A stretch of 64,000 bases of DNA from Legionella sp. (GTDB lineage Bacteria > Pseudomonadota > Gammaproteobacteria > Legionellales > Legionellaceae), in NCBI GenBank assembly GCA_017306715.1, contig JAFKHV010000006.1:62001-126000 (forward strand), read 5' to 3'. Every line of letters starts with the position of its first letter. Position 1 is the first letter of the stretch. Below, in pieces: positions 17,840 to 27,192 of the stretch. The notes beneath the pieces are model-generated. The model had not been told where the DNA came from and did no database searches. It saw only the letters and a list, made by a program, of their open reading frames with translations. The position numbers were made by a program, and so were the translations under genes.

Positions 17840-20362
17840 ATGGAACAGAAATTAGAACAGCAGACTACTACAGCAGTACAATCAGTGCAGACATTGACTC
17901 TAGAGAAGTTACCCTATGATATAATCCGTCATTTAATAACAATTATTGACTATAGTCCCAATACGCTACATGCGTTGCAATTAGTGAGTAAAGAATTTTC
18001 ACAAATTATCTCACGATCCACAATCTCAGATATGTTGTATCGTTATTTTGTTTTCGAAACATTTAACGCTCGATTTACGTTACATCCAAAAAATTTACTT
18101 AAGTATGAACAATATTTACCACAAATTAATTTAGTTTCGCATATATCTAATTATATCGAAATAGAAACTCAAAAAAAACTTTTAGCATTTAGTGATTTTA
18201 TTTTAGAAACCCGACTCAGATACCTGAAAATCAACGATAAATTGTTAGAAGGGCTAAAAGAATATAAATCAGAATATTTAAAGCGCGCTGCTGATAAATT
18301 TCAAATCGATTCGTACCCTTGCATAGAACAGGACAAGCAAAAGTGGATTGATAAAGTTGCTGCAGCAATTAAAAAATACCCCTCTGTTAATACAATGTAT
18401 CTTTATCATTTTAAGAATACGTTTAATTGGGAAATTCTATTTGAACATTGTCATAAAGAAAAATATCTTGTTCAAGAATTGAAAAAAATTAAATTTTTTT
18501 ATGAAGCCTCCCTAACAGCTCTTTCAACTAAAAACATATACGCAGCCCCCTTCCTCCATTCAAAACACGCTTTACTAAAACTTTATGAATATATATTTAA
18601 AATCCATGGCTTAGAGGTATATTTTAGTCGATTTAAACCTGAAAATTTAGAGCAGCTTTATAACAAAGAGGATAACCAGCGACGGCTTGAAGAATCTCTG
18701 GGTGCTGTTAATGCACAACTTATAATGAAGGATTTTGCGGATATCGAAAATTTTTTATTTACGATACAGAAATTTGAATATCTACTTAGTCTATTGTATG
18801 AATTACAAGTAAACAAACATTTAACTTCTGAAGAGGATGTCATATTTAGTTTTTTTAATAATTATTATCTTATGGATACAGTCGAGCAAGCAAAAGGAAA
18901 CAATCGTCACTTCGATCTACCAATCGAGTTTTATTACCGTCTTGCTAAGGGACAGACAAAGGTAGCAAAAGAAAATATCAGTTTTCTGCTCGATGTTACC
19001 GAACTGACCCATGAATTAAAATATTTATTTCATGAAACATCCGATAGCCGAGGATATACCGTTTTTGATTATGCTAAAAAACTTAAAAACGTTATTTTTT
19101 TAGATTACTGTCGTTACGAGCATTTCAATGCAGCTTTTGCATCGCAAGATAAAGAATATATTGGGACTATGGTATGGGAAAATGATATAAGGAAAATTTC
19201 GCGGCTTCAGTGGATTGTTTCCTTGCAAATCTCACCCTCTGAGATAAAAGACGCTCATATAAAACCTGCTTTGCTGACACATAAAGATATTTGGGGAAAT
19301 ACGGTCCTTCATTACGCCGCAAAAAATACCGATACTTTTTGGCTAAAACGATTGTTGAAAATTCACAAAGCTCATAATCTATCAATAGAACCCATAAATG
19401 AATTAGGCTATTCCCCTTTACATTTTGCTGCCATGTGTGGAAATTACCAGGCGACTGCAGTTCTTTTGCAACACGGTTTGAATAAAGACTTGGTAACTGA
19501 GGCTAAAAATAGTCCTTTCGATTTATTACTACGCGCGCACCCCGAGCATTGGCAGTCCTATCGTAAAACGACGCTGGTGCATGTAGTGGCGAGATTTTAT
19601 GATTTAGAGACATTAAAATTATTGAATTATACTTATGACTACTACGTCAACGTATCCAATAAAGATGGTCAAACACCATTACATCATGCAATTTTATCCA
19701 AAAAGAGTGACAATATAATTAATCTTTTAGAACGTGGCGCAGATGTAACGATCAAGGATGAATTAGGGCTTACGCCAGAAAATTATTTATATTTATTCCA
19801 AAATCATTACCCGGACGCCATAGAATCATTCAGAGCCTTAGGATTAAAAAGGGTTTTCCCAGAACACCTGGGCAAGGAGTATAGACAAAATCAGTATTCT
19901 TTTACCTATTATCTGATAGAGCATGGGATTAATTTAACATTTCCACAATATCTTGAGATGATAGAGGAGCCTTCGATTAGTCGCGTTGATGCAGAATTAC
20001 ATTTTATTGGTTCATTGTGTAAGCTGTACAGAAAACAAGCTAACCCGGTTCAAGACTTAACCGAATTTTTAATTCAATGTTTGCCGTCAAAAAAAGGGTT
20101 AGCATACTGCCCTATTCTTAAAGGTCTAATAAAACTTACTGAAATAAAAAATACGGGTTGTGGAGCACTTTTTTTTAAAAGTAATCAGAAAATGGCCAAA
20201 ATAGCTCAGGATATTATTGAACTTCTGGTAGATAAAAAACCCATTGTAATTAAGCAAAACGATTTAAAATTGCTTACCAAGCACAAATCATTACAAGCGA
20301 TTATTGACTTATTCCCTGCAGACGAACCTAATTACAGCCCAAGGGCGCTCTCACTTAACTAA
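17840..20362 (+). CDS. F-box-like/ankyrin-repeat protein C, putative Dot/Icm effector
   Basis: 840 residues from ATG 17840; a GTG at 17810 is in frame but lies in the -10 region of the probable promoter. The N-terminus MEQKLEQQ resembles MNEKLDQF of the next gene. The F-box-like motif is LPYDIIRHLITIIDYSP, then ALQLVSKEFSQI. Shared scaffold: RGYTVFDYAKKLKNVIFL near residue 400, SRLQWIVSLQ, repeats GNTVLHYAAKNTDTFWL, GYSPLHFAAMCGNYQA, a degenerate TTLVHVVARFYDLE, GQTPLHHAILSKK, and LGLTPENYL near 641. The middle includes one NWEILFEHCHKEKYLVQEL module. The C-terminus is helical and basic. No signal peptide is seen. Confidence 0.76.
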   Translation: MEQKLEQQTTTAVQSVQTLTLEKLPYDIIRHLITIIDYSPNTLHALQLVSKEFSQIISRSTISDMLYRYFVFETFNARFTLHPKNLLKYEQYLPQINLVSHISNYIEIETQKKLLAFSDFILETRLRYLKINDKLLEGLKEYKSEYLKRAADKFQIDSYPCIEQDKQKWIDKVAAAIKKYPSVNTMYLYHFKNTFNWEILFEHCHKEKYLVQELKKIKFFYEASLTALSTKNIYAAPFLHSKHALLKLYEYIFKIHGLEVYFSRFKPENLEQLYNKEDNQRRLEESLGAVNAQLIMKDFADIENFLFTIQKFEYLLSLLYELQVNKHLTSEEDVIFSFFNNYYLMDTVEQAKGNNRHFDLPIEFYYRLAKGQTKVAKENISFLLDVTELTHELKYLFHETSDSRGYTVFDYAKKLKNVIFLDYCRYEHFNAAFASQDKEYIGTMVWENDIRKISRLQWIVSLQISPSEIKDAHIKPALLTHKDIWGNTVLHYAAKNTDTFWLKRLLKIHKAHNLSIEPINELGYSPLHFAAMCGNYQATAVLLQHGLNKDLVTEAKNSPFDLLLRAHPEHWQSYRKTTLVHVVARFYDLETLKLLNYTYDYYVNVSNKDGQTPLHHAILSKKSDNIINLLERGADVTIKDELGLTPENYLYLFQNHYPDAIESFRALGLKRVFPEHLGKEYRQNQYSFTYYLIEHGINLTFPQYLEMIEEPSISRVDAELHFIGSLCKLYRKQANPVQDLTEFLIQCLPSKKGLAYCPILKGLIKLTEIKNTGCGALFFKSNQKMAKIAQDIIELLVDKKPIVIKQNDLKLLTKHKSLQAIIDLFPADEPNYSPRALSLN

Positions 20363-20369
20363 ATCTAGC

Positions 20370-20389
20370 CGCCTGGTGATATCCAGGCG
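20370..20389 (+). terminator. Hairpin after F-box/ankyrin gene C
   Basis: CGCCTGG and CCAGGCG form a perfect 7-bp GC-rich stem with a 6-base loop, beginning eight bases after the stop codon. There is no T run after it. The rest of the gap up to 20539 shows nothing else recognisable. Confidence 0.5.
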
Positions 20390-20539
20390 AATCCCTATAA
20401 CCCTTGAACTCTTTAATTCGAGTTTAACCTATGTTTGCTCAAGTCTTGAAAGCATTTTTACCTCTAATTCACAGCTAGAAATAAAATGCAGGCTGAGCTA
20501 ATTTAGAACAAAATTAACCACAACAGTTCATTTTTTAAA

Positions 20540-20572
20540 CTTAATGTGTTACAATGGTGCCATTTGTTGTAC
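20540..20572 (+). promoter_or_regulatory. Promoter element shared with the previous paralogue
   Basis: CTTAATGTGTTACAATG holds an extended -10, TGT-TACAAT, at 20547-20555. A weak -35, TTCATT at 20527-20532, is spaced 17 bases from it. The match to 17794-17825 continues through CATTTGTT. The ATG at 20554 lies in the -10 region, supporting ATG 20584 as the start. Confidence 0.55.
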
Positions 20573-20583
20573 AGGAATCAAAA

Positions 20584-23500
20584 ATGAACGAAAAATTAGA
20601 TCAATTCGTAGATGTTATTACTGAAACACCCGATGAAATATTAATCAATATCGCCTCTAAACTTGGGGATAACTTTTTTAGTTTCATGAGCGCGTCGAAA
20701 AGGATCTCCTCAATAATGCCAACGGAATTTAAACAAACCTGCGCATTAATTAAAAAATATTTTCCTCAAGATTATTCATGGTTTTATCAATTTTTGACAC
20801 AACTAAACCCTCCAAAACGAAGTCAATTTTCTCTAGAGCATAATCCTGAGGTGCACTATCAGATATTGAGTACCATGATAAGAAACCGCTTAACACGCGA
20901 TATAGGGCCGATGATAAAACACCAACTAAAAAAAGCGAAGCTAGCATCTCAAGATCTATTCATCCAAGAGCTCGAGGAAGATTTATTATGTCTCGTGGAA
21001 CAAGTTACAACAACAATCACCTGGGAACAAATACTGTATCTAGAACAATTAAATCAAATGGCTAGTACTGCTGAAAGACTTCGAGAACACGATGTCTTAT
21101 TTTACGATGGTATCTATTTAAGTTCGTGGATAAAAAAGAATGTACCTGAAACACTTCATCAAAAAGCTGATGATATTGTTAGAAAATTAAATATTTTCAT
21201 TAAAGATCAACGCGAGCGGTTACCCTTTGATGAAATAAAAGGAAAAATTGAGAAAATTTTTGAAAAATATTCTGTTTCATTCCACAAATATTCTTCAGAG
21301 GGAGATATTCACTTTTTACTAAATTTCCCTGCTCATAAAGCCTACATAGAAGCACAACTTAACGAACAAAATAGCCCCTTTGATGCACAGATATTCACGC
21401 GTTTTGAAACAGAATTTAAAAATCAATATTGTCCTCGTGAAAACAATCAGTACCTTCTAAATGCACGGCGAGATATAAAAGAGGACTTAATTAAATTATT
21501 TGAAAAACATCAAATTAGCGTCCCTTATTATTTTAAGATGAATGATGAATACTATGTTCATTATGATCACCACATCCGCTTTATTGATAATTTAAAGATT
21601 GACAAAGATACTAAAAAAGAAATTCTTAAGAAGATTGAGGGCTTAAAGAAAGAAACAGACCAATCACCTCTAAATATTAGAAACTCATTAAAAAATATAT
21701 TTGACGTGCATAAAATCGAATATGGAGAATATTTTATTACCGCCAACGAGGATAGATTTTTAGACTGGTCAGCTCATGTTCGTTTTGTCGAGCACCTGGA
21801 TTTAAAAGATAAAGAGAAAAAGTCATTACTGGAAGATTTACAGAATCTAAATCTACTTTCAAAACTCACTCTGCCTACCGTATCCGAAAAAAGTTACGAC
21901 GATGATTTTTCCCTATTTGTGGATGGGTACAAAAAATTATTATCAAATGTTCTAAGGCGATATCAAGTAAACTTAGCGCTCCCTCAAGATTCAACGGTTC
22001 TTTTGGATTTTAAATCATTCGAGAGACATCTTGAAGATCATTTGGCTGCAGATCAATTCGCAAAAATTCATTTAGAATGTCAATTAATACATGACATGAC
22101 ATTGCAGGCCTTCATCTATAAGCGACTCTTTAACCAATTAATTGCGTTAAGCAAATACAAATTATTAAACATTACTGAGTTCTATTATCACCTTTTAAAT
22201 ACTATGGTGCTGACACAGCCAATAATCCAAAATATTCGTAGAGGAATTAAGCTCGAATTACCGCTTGAAGCATATTTTAGCTCATTTCGAAATTTTTTAG
22301 GACAAAGTATTGATATCCCTCTGAAAGACGCTGAATTCCTATGGTTCACAGCGGATAATTACGGCTTTAATGGATTTAGAATGGCAAAAATGTTTAATAA
22401 TCAAGAATTATTGAATATATTTTGGTCGAAACATGGAAATATAGATACGGATGAACTTATAGTCAGCAGATTTTGGGATTTTGATAAGATTATTGATCAT
22501 TCTCGCAAAATAAATTTACTTCAATGGCAGGTAGCAACAAATCAGCCAGCAGAGAGCTTTCAATTTTACCCAGAAGATATTGACTCACTTGAGCTTAAAG
22601 ATGCTCTGGGTAATACTCTTTTACATTATGCTGCCTTTAATAATGATTTGGGTTGGTTAAAAAAGTTTATTGATACCATTAAGATCAAGAATAACTTTGA
22701 TCTCAATTACAAGAATAAAGCGGGCCAAAGCCCCCTTCTGATAGCTTTAAAAGAAGGAAATTATAGTGCCGTCGATTTATTGTTGCAGTCAGGCGCTAGT
22801 TTTAAGCTATGCAGTGCTGCTCTTGACATGATCCCACAACTACCACCGTCCATGGATGCTTCACTCCAACGTATCACCCCACTTCATGTTTTGGTGCGGC
22901 ACCTATCCGTTGACGAACTTGAGATGCTTGCACCAAAATGGTTAGCCGAGATTAATGTACCAAATGAATTCGGCCAAACACCACTGCATGTTGCTCTAGT
23001 TAGAGCTGATAAGGAAATAATTCAATGGCTCTTGACTCACGGAGCAAATGTCACGATTAAAGATCAATTTGGTTTGAGTGTTGTAGATTATGTATCATTA
23101 GGAATAATAAAAGATAAATCTCTTTTAGAAAAAGTTGATAAGCATTATTTTTCAAGCAGTAATATCGATATGGATTATTCCTTATCTCAGGCAATACGTC
23201 TTAAAAACAAGTTATTGAGCAATTTCTTTTTAACAGTGCGTAGCTCTATTAATATTAAGGAGTATCTAGAAATTTCAGGACCTGCTTTAATTCAGCGCCG
23301 AATAAATCAAGCGTTAATTAATGGTTTCAAAAAGCATTTGAATCCGGAGTCTAAAAGTTCACTCCACACTCAGGAATTTTTTAAACAAATCATACTTGCT
23401 ACAAATGATGTACAAATTAAGGCAGTAATTAAAGAGCAAAAACCTGAATTTCTAATTAATTTACTCGCGCTGGCGAAAATTTACCAGAAATTTTCAAAAT

Positions 23501-23694
23501 CAGAAAAATCGCATTATATTAAAAAATTAGAAGAAATTGACGCAATAGTCCAAGGTATTATTTTGGGAACACCAGTAAGTCTTGAAAACTTAAAAAATGA
23601 TAAAAATTTACACAAAATTGCAACTTCTCTCATAAATGCACTCACTAATAGCAGCAATAATAACCTGGAAACTTCACAAACCTTCACTCTTTAA
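20584..23694 (+). CDS. F-box-like/ankyrin-repeat protein D with internally repeated middle, putative effector
   Basis: 1036 residues from ATG 20584, with AGGAA upstream; the largest paralogue. The N-terminal TPDEILINIASKLGDNFF and MSASKRISSI are a weaker F-box-like motif. The middle, residues about 216-505, contains four diverged copies of a 60-80-residue helical unit, e.g. KIEKIFEKYSVSF, DLIKLFEKHQISV, SLKNIFDVHKIEY and KLLSNVLRRYQVNL, each followed by an aromatic/His stretch such as HIRFIDNL or HVRFVEHL. The shared scaffold starts near 590: NGFRMAKMFNNQELL, NLLQWQVATNQ, repeats GNTLLHYAAFNNDLGWL, GQSPLLIALKEGN, ITPLHVLVRHLSVDEL, GQTPLHVALVRAD, and FGLSVVDYVSL near 829. The rest is helical. 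A strong terminator follows. Confidence 0.74.
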   Translation: MNEKLDQFVDVITETPDEILINIASKLGDNFFSFMSASKRISSIMPTEFKQTCALIKKYFPQDYSWFYQFLTQLNPPKRSQFSLEHNPEVHYQILSTMIRNRLTRDIGPMIKHQLKKAKLASQDLFIQELEEDLLCLVEQVTTTITWEQILYLEQLNQMASTAERLREHDVLFYDGIYLSSWIKKNVPETLHQKADDIVRKLNIFIKDQRERLPFDEIKGKIEKIFEKYSVSFHKYSSEGDIHFLLNFPAHKAYIEAQLNEQNSPFDAQIFTRFETEFKNQYCPRENNQYLLNARRDIKEDLIKLFEKHQISVPYYFKMNDEYYVHYDHHIRFIDNLKIDKDTKKEILKKIEGLKKETDQSPLNIRNSLKNIFDVHKIEYGEYFITANEDRFLDWSAHVRFVEHLDLKDKEKKSLLEDLQNLNLLSKLTLPTVSEKSYDDDFSLFVDGYKKLLSNVLRRYQVNLALPQDSTVLLDFKSFERHLEDHLAADQFAKIHLECQLIHDMTLQAFIYKRLFNQLIALSKYKLLNITEFYYHLLNTMVLTQPIIQNIRRGIKLELPLEAYFSSFRNFLGQSIDIPLKDAEFLWFTADNYGFNGFRMAKMFNNQELLNIFWSKHGNIDTDELIVSRFWDFDKIIDHSRKINLLQWQVATNQPAESFQFYPEDIDSLELKDALGNTLLHYAAFNNDLGWLKKFIDTIKIKNNFDLNYKNKAGQSPLLIALKEGNYSAVDLLLQSGASFKLCSAALDMIPQLPPSMDASLQRITPLHVLVRHLSVDELEMLAPKWLAEINVPNEFGQTPLHVALVRADKEIIQWLLTHGANVTIKDQFGLSVVDYVSLGIIKDKSLLEKVDKHYFSSSNIDMDYSLSQAIRLKNKLLSNFFLTVRSSINIKEYLEISGPALIQRRINQALINGFKKHLNPESKSSLHTQEFFKQIILATNDVQIKAVIKEQKPEFLINLLALAKIYQKFSKSEKSHYIKKLEEIDAIVQGIILGTPVSLENLKNDKNLHKIATSLINALTNSSNNNLETSQTFTL

Positions 23695-23698
23695 TCCT

Positions 23699-23718
23699 AA
23701 TGGCGGTTCGCCGCCATT
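23699..23718 (+). terminator. Rho-independent terminator after F-box/ankyrin gene D
   Basis: AATGGCGG, loop TTCG, CCGCCATT: a perfect 8-bp stem with a stable tetraloop, followed by TCTTTTCACTTT. It begins five bases after the stop codon. Confidence 0.85.
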
Positions 23719-23784
23719 TCTTTTCACTTTAAATAAAACAGTAAATACTTTATCTTAGTTTGGTTCTTAAGCTTGGAGTTTTAA

Positions 23785-24960
23785 ATGGATTTCACTGGTT
23801 TATCACTGATTGATGCTGCCCTAATGAGCGTGAAAAAGAACATGTCTTCTTTTCTCGACCGTATTCACCACTCGTACTATAACGATATCATTCATCTTTA
23901 CCGTAAAAAAATTTACCAGGAAGCAGACATCCTTGCGGCACTATTTAACCAACGTCAAACACAATTAAAACAGAATCCCTTGATTGCTTACCTGCATCAA
24001 AACGAAATCAGGGTTATTACTCAACTTAAAGACGCTTTAAACACATCATGGAACAATTTCTATGAGATTCTAAATAAATCTGAAGATAAATTAACGAGTT
24101 CCCCGGAAATCCAAAAAATTTTACAAGCATTTTTCTCAATCTACACACATCATTGGCAAACAATGCATTTAATCAATGAAAAAGTACTCAGCCTGATTAA
24201 ACCTTTGGATATGATTCAAGCACATACCGAATATAAAGCATCAAGATTACTAGGTGCACTTTATGAGCTAAAATCGACCAAAATTAACGATTATCAACTG
24301 CGCATGTTGCGACAGAAATTTCAATCCCTGGTTAATTTAATTGCCCGGGGATTACTACCAAACACCTATAGCTCTAAATTAGCAACTTTGTGCCTAAATA
24401 ACTTACAGCATACGTGTGATTTTGGGACCTATCAGGGTTTTATGGCTGGAATGAAATATCTTATTCCCAATTTAACCAAATCTGAACGTGATATGCTGAT
24501 TGAGCGATTGCAACCGATAACGCTTGAGTTAAAAGAAAATAACTACAAGTTACTCGTGTTACAGGGCTGCTTAAACATTTATCATTTACGCTCAGAAACT
24601 GAATTAGACTACATAATTGACCAATTTATTGTATTAAAAGATATGCTAATAAATCTTAAAAATTTACCCGTTACTACAGAAAATCATCTCTTTGGTTTCG
24701 ATTCAGAAGCACCAGAGCCTGGTAAGACCAATGCCTTACAACAGCATATGTATTCGAGTTTCTTGTCTAAAGATTCACGTATTCACAATCATATAAAAAA
24801 ATATGAACTACCAAAACTAATCGCTAAATTTCATCTACAGCTTGCTCAAGTCGAGGGCCCTTTATACGATGATCATTATGCGATGTTACTCTATGATAAA
24901 ATACGTAATTATGAATTAAATTCCGTAAACAGCAGAATAAGTACAAACCCTCAACCATGA
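23785..24960 (+). CDS. Unrecognised 391-residue helical protein at the end of the effector array
   Basis: No family is recognised. The product is almost entirely predicted helix, with no signal peptide, membrane span, F-box or ankyrin motif. Features are a His/Tyr-rich N-terminal stretch (HHSYYNDIIHLYRKKIY), several Gln/Leu-rich helices, and a Pro-containing tail SRISTNPQP. The base composition matches the AT-rich paralogues rather than relA. A strong terminator lies between it and gene D, so it has its own promoter. It is on the same strand as the array and may have arrived with it. Effector status is only a guess from location and composition. Confidence 0.6.
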   Translation: MDFTGLSLIDAALMSVKKNMSSFLDRIHHSYYNDIIHLYRKKIYQEADILAALFNQRQTQLKQNPLIAYLHQNEIRVITQLKDALNTSWNNFYEILNKSEDKLTSSPEIQKILQAFFSIYTHHWQTMHLINEKVLSLIKPLDMIQAHTEYKASRLLGALYELKSTKINDYQLRMLRQKFQSLVNLIARGLLPNTYSSKLATLCLNNLQHTCDFGTYQGFMAGMKYLIPNLTKSERDMLIERLQPITLELKENNYKLLVLQGCLNIYHLRSETELDYIIDQFIVLKDMLINLKNLPVTTENHLFGFDSEAPEPGKTNALQQHMYSSFLSKDSRIHNHIKKYELPKLIAKFHLQLAQVEGPLYDDHYAMLLYDKIRNYELNSVNSRISTNPQP

Positions 24961-24963
24961 GGG
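24948..24963. terminator. Hairpin across convergent gene ends
   Basis: CCCTC and GAGGG pair around a 6-base loop. The stem spans the TGA of the 391-residue gene and lies six bases beyond the relA stop, so it could serve both transcripts. The flanking tails are only moderately T-rich. Confidence 0.5.
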
Positions 24964-24968
24964 CTTGT

Positions 24969-27185
24969 TCAAATTTGACGTCTGGCTTCGATTACATTTG
25001 GAATTTGCGATAATTTCGCAAGCAAACGGGATAAACTTCCTAACCCATCAATATCAATAGTTAACGTGATATATAGTAGATTTTCATGTTTATCACCTTG
25101 AGTTTGTAAACCATAAACATGAGCTCGCTCGTTGGCAAGTAAAGAGGTTATATCCTTGAGTAACTCGGAGCGATTATAAGCTTTAATGAGTAAATCCACG
25201 ATGTAATTTTCTCGTGTAGCACTACCCCAGCTCACTTGCAACAGGCGTTGTTTTTGTCGTTCACTCGCATGCAAGATATTTGGGCAATCTTGACGATGAA
25301 CTGATACACCTCGTCCCACGGTAATGTACCCAATCACTGAGTCTCCAGGTACAGGCTGACAACAGCGCGCCATAAAGGTGAGTAGATTACCCACTCCTTC
25401 GATTCGAATATCGCTGCCTTTAACTTCGGGTTTCGGATGGGATTTCGATAAGATTTTCTCGATCACCGCAGCTTCTTCGTTGCTTTCATTAACCGGTGTT
25501 AATTTACTTAAGATATGACCAATTTTAATGTCGCCGCGCCCTAAATTTGCATAGAGATCATCTAATTTTTTAAAATGCAAAAGAGCAGCAACTTCATGTA
25601 ATTTTTCTGTCTTTACCCCGAGAGATTTAAGTTCCTTTTCAAGCAATTCCTTACCATCGTGCACATTGCGGTCATAATCTTGTAATTTAAACCAATGCAA
25701 GACTTTAGCTTTTGCGCGTGAGGTTTTTAAGTAATTAAGATGAGGATTAATCCAATCACGTGATGGTTTTAATTCTTTTCCTGTCAAAATTTCAACTGAA
25801 TCACCCGTTTGTAATTGATAAGTAAGCGGCACAATGTGTCCATTAATGCGGGCTCCACGGCAACGATGACCTAAATCACTGTGCACATAGTAGGCAAAAT
25901 CAAGAGGGGTAACGCCATAGGGTAAATCCATCACATCGCCATCAGGGGTGAAAACATAAACCCGATCTTCTAGGAACTCAGTTGTCGTGCTCTCCGGGAC
26001 CCCTTTGGTGCTGGCCATTTCACGATGCCAAGTAAGTACGTCTCGCAACCATTCAATTTTACGTTCATGACTTTCTTTTTGTAATGCCGCCCCTTCTTTA
26101 TACTTCCAATGAGCTGCAACGCCCATTTCAGCAAGATCATGCATATGGTAGGTACGAATTTGTACCTCAAATGCGCGGCCCTGAGGTCCTTCCACAGCCG
26201 TATGTAGGGATTGGTAGCCATTTGCTTTGGGATTATTAATGTAATCATCAAACTCCGCTGGAATTTGATGCCATAACGTATGGACTATGCCCAACACTTC
26301 GTAACACTCCGCCTCAGTATTTACTAAAACCCGCACTGCGGTAGCATCATAAATTTCATCTAAGGCCACATTTTTGCGCTGCATTTTTTTATAAATACTG
26401 TGAATATGTTTGGAGCGTCCGTATACCGCAAAGTGATGAATACCGCCGTGACTTATTTTTTCATTTAACTGCTGGACTATGTCTTCAACAAACTGGTCTC
26501 GATCAAGGCGTTTAGCCTTTAAACCTTTAGCTATAGCTTTATAGGACTCAGGATGCAAATGGCGAAAAGCCAAGTCCTCCATCTCCCATTTAATAGCACC
26601 AATCCCTAACCGATTCGCTAAAGGTGCGTATATTTCCATGGCTTCGGTTGCCAATTGCTTACATAGCGCTTCCGATAAATGTGCTGATTCCCGCAAGACA
26701 CAGAGACGTTCAGCAAGTTTAATCAGCACCACGCGTACGTCATCCACCATCGCTAACAACATTTTACGAATGTTATCGATTTGTTGTTTATGTTGGGGGT
26801 ATTTGTTTAGTGCTTGAAGGTGGTGCATGGCCCCCATGCGTTCAATCCCCTGCACCAATTTCGCGATATTTGGACCTAATTGCTCCTGAACATCATCTAG
26901 GGAAAGATCAGCATAATGAACATTTTCGTAGATAATTGCTGCAGCCAGAGTTTCTTGATCAACTTCCAAATCAGCGAGTAAATCCGCCATCGCCAGACCC
27001 TGTTGCAAGCAGGATTGCCCCGTTTCTGTGGCATGCTCATGCCCTGCTAATTGACTTAAGGTACACGCGGTGCGAATTAAATCGAGGTTGTTAAGATATC
27101 CTTTTGCACTCAATTGTTGCAACCAGAGGTTAACGTCAATTGTTCCATCAGCGGTCAGTGGGACTGAATCTTTAACTCTTACCAT
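24969..27185 (-). CDS. relA: (p)ppGpp synthetase RelA
   Basis: RelA makes (p)ppGpp from ATP and GTP/GDP on stalled ribosomes, triggering the stringent response. At 738 residues it has normal length. The N-terminal hydrolase domain has lost the His-Asp pair: AAIIYENVHYADLS stands where SpoT has a HD motif, marking RelA rather than SpoT. The synthetase has YDATAVRVLVN, EFDDYINNPKANGYQSLHT and EVQIRTYHMHDLAEMGVAAHW. A TGS domain (VYVFTPDGDVMDLPYG), a Cys/His-bearing helical part (ARCCQPVPGD) and a C-terminal ACT domain follow. It starts seven bases after rlmD ends, the same neighbour as in E. coli. Confidence 0.96.
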   Translation of the reverse strand: MVRVKDSVPLTADGTIDVNLWLQQLSAKGYLNNLDLIRTACTLSQLAGHEHATETGQSCLQQGLAMADLLADLEVDQETLAAAIIYENVHYADLSLDDVQEQLGPNIAKLVQGIERMGAMHHLQALNKYPQHKQQIDNIRKMLLAMVDDVRVVLIKLAERLCVLRESAHLSEALCKQLATEAMEIYAPLANRLGIGAIKWEMEDLAFRHLHPESYKAIAKGLKAKRLDRDQFVEDIVQQLNEKISHGGIHHFAVYGRSKHIHSIYKKMQRKNVALDEIYDATAVRVLVNTEAECYEVLGIVHTLWHQIPAEFDDYINNPKANGYQSLHTAVEGPQGRAFEVQIRTYHMHDLAEMGVAAHWKYKEGAALQKESHERKIEWLRDVLTWHREMASTKGVPESTTTEFLEDRVYVFTPDGDVMDLPYGVTPLDFAYYVHSDLGHRCRGARINGHIVPLTYQLQTGDSVEILTGKELKPSRDWINPHLNYLKTSRAKAKVLHWFKLQDYDRNVHDGKELLEKELKSLGVKTEKLHEVAALLHFKKLDDLYANLGRGDIKIGHILSKLTPVNESNEEAAVIEKILSKSHPKPEVKGSDIRIEGVGNLLTFMARCCQPVPGDSVIGYITVGRGVSVHRQDCPNILHASERQKQRLLQVSWGSATRENYIVDLLIKAYNRSELLKDITSLLANERAHVYGLQTQGDKHENLLYITLTIDIDGLGSLSRLLAKLSQIPNVIEARRQI

Positions 27186-27192
27186 AGCAAGG

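Noticed and set aside
12550..23694. C-terminal CaaX prenylation boxes as in AnkB
   Set aside because: None of the four proteins ends in Cys-a-a-X; the ends are KPKK, LQIP, LSLN and TFTL.
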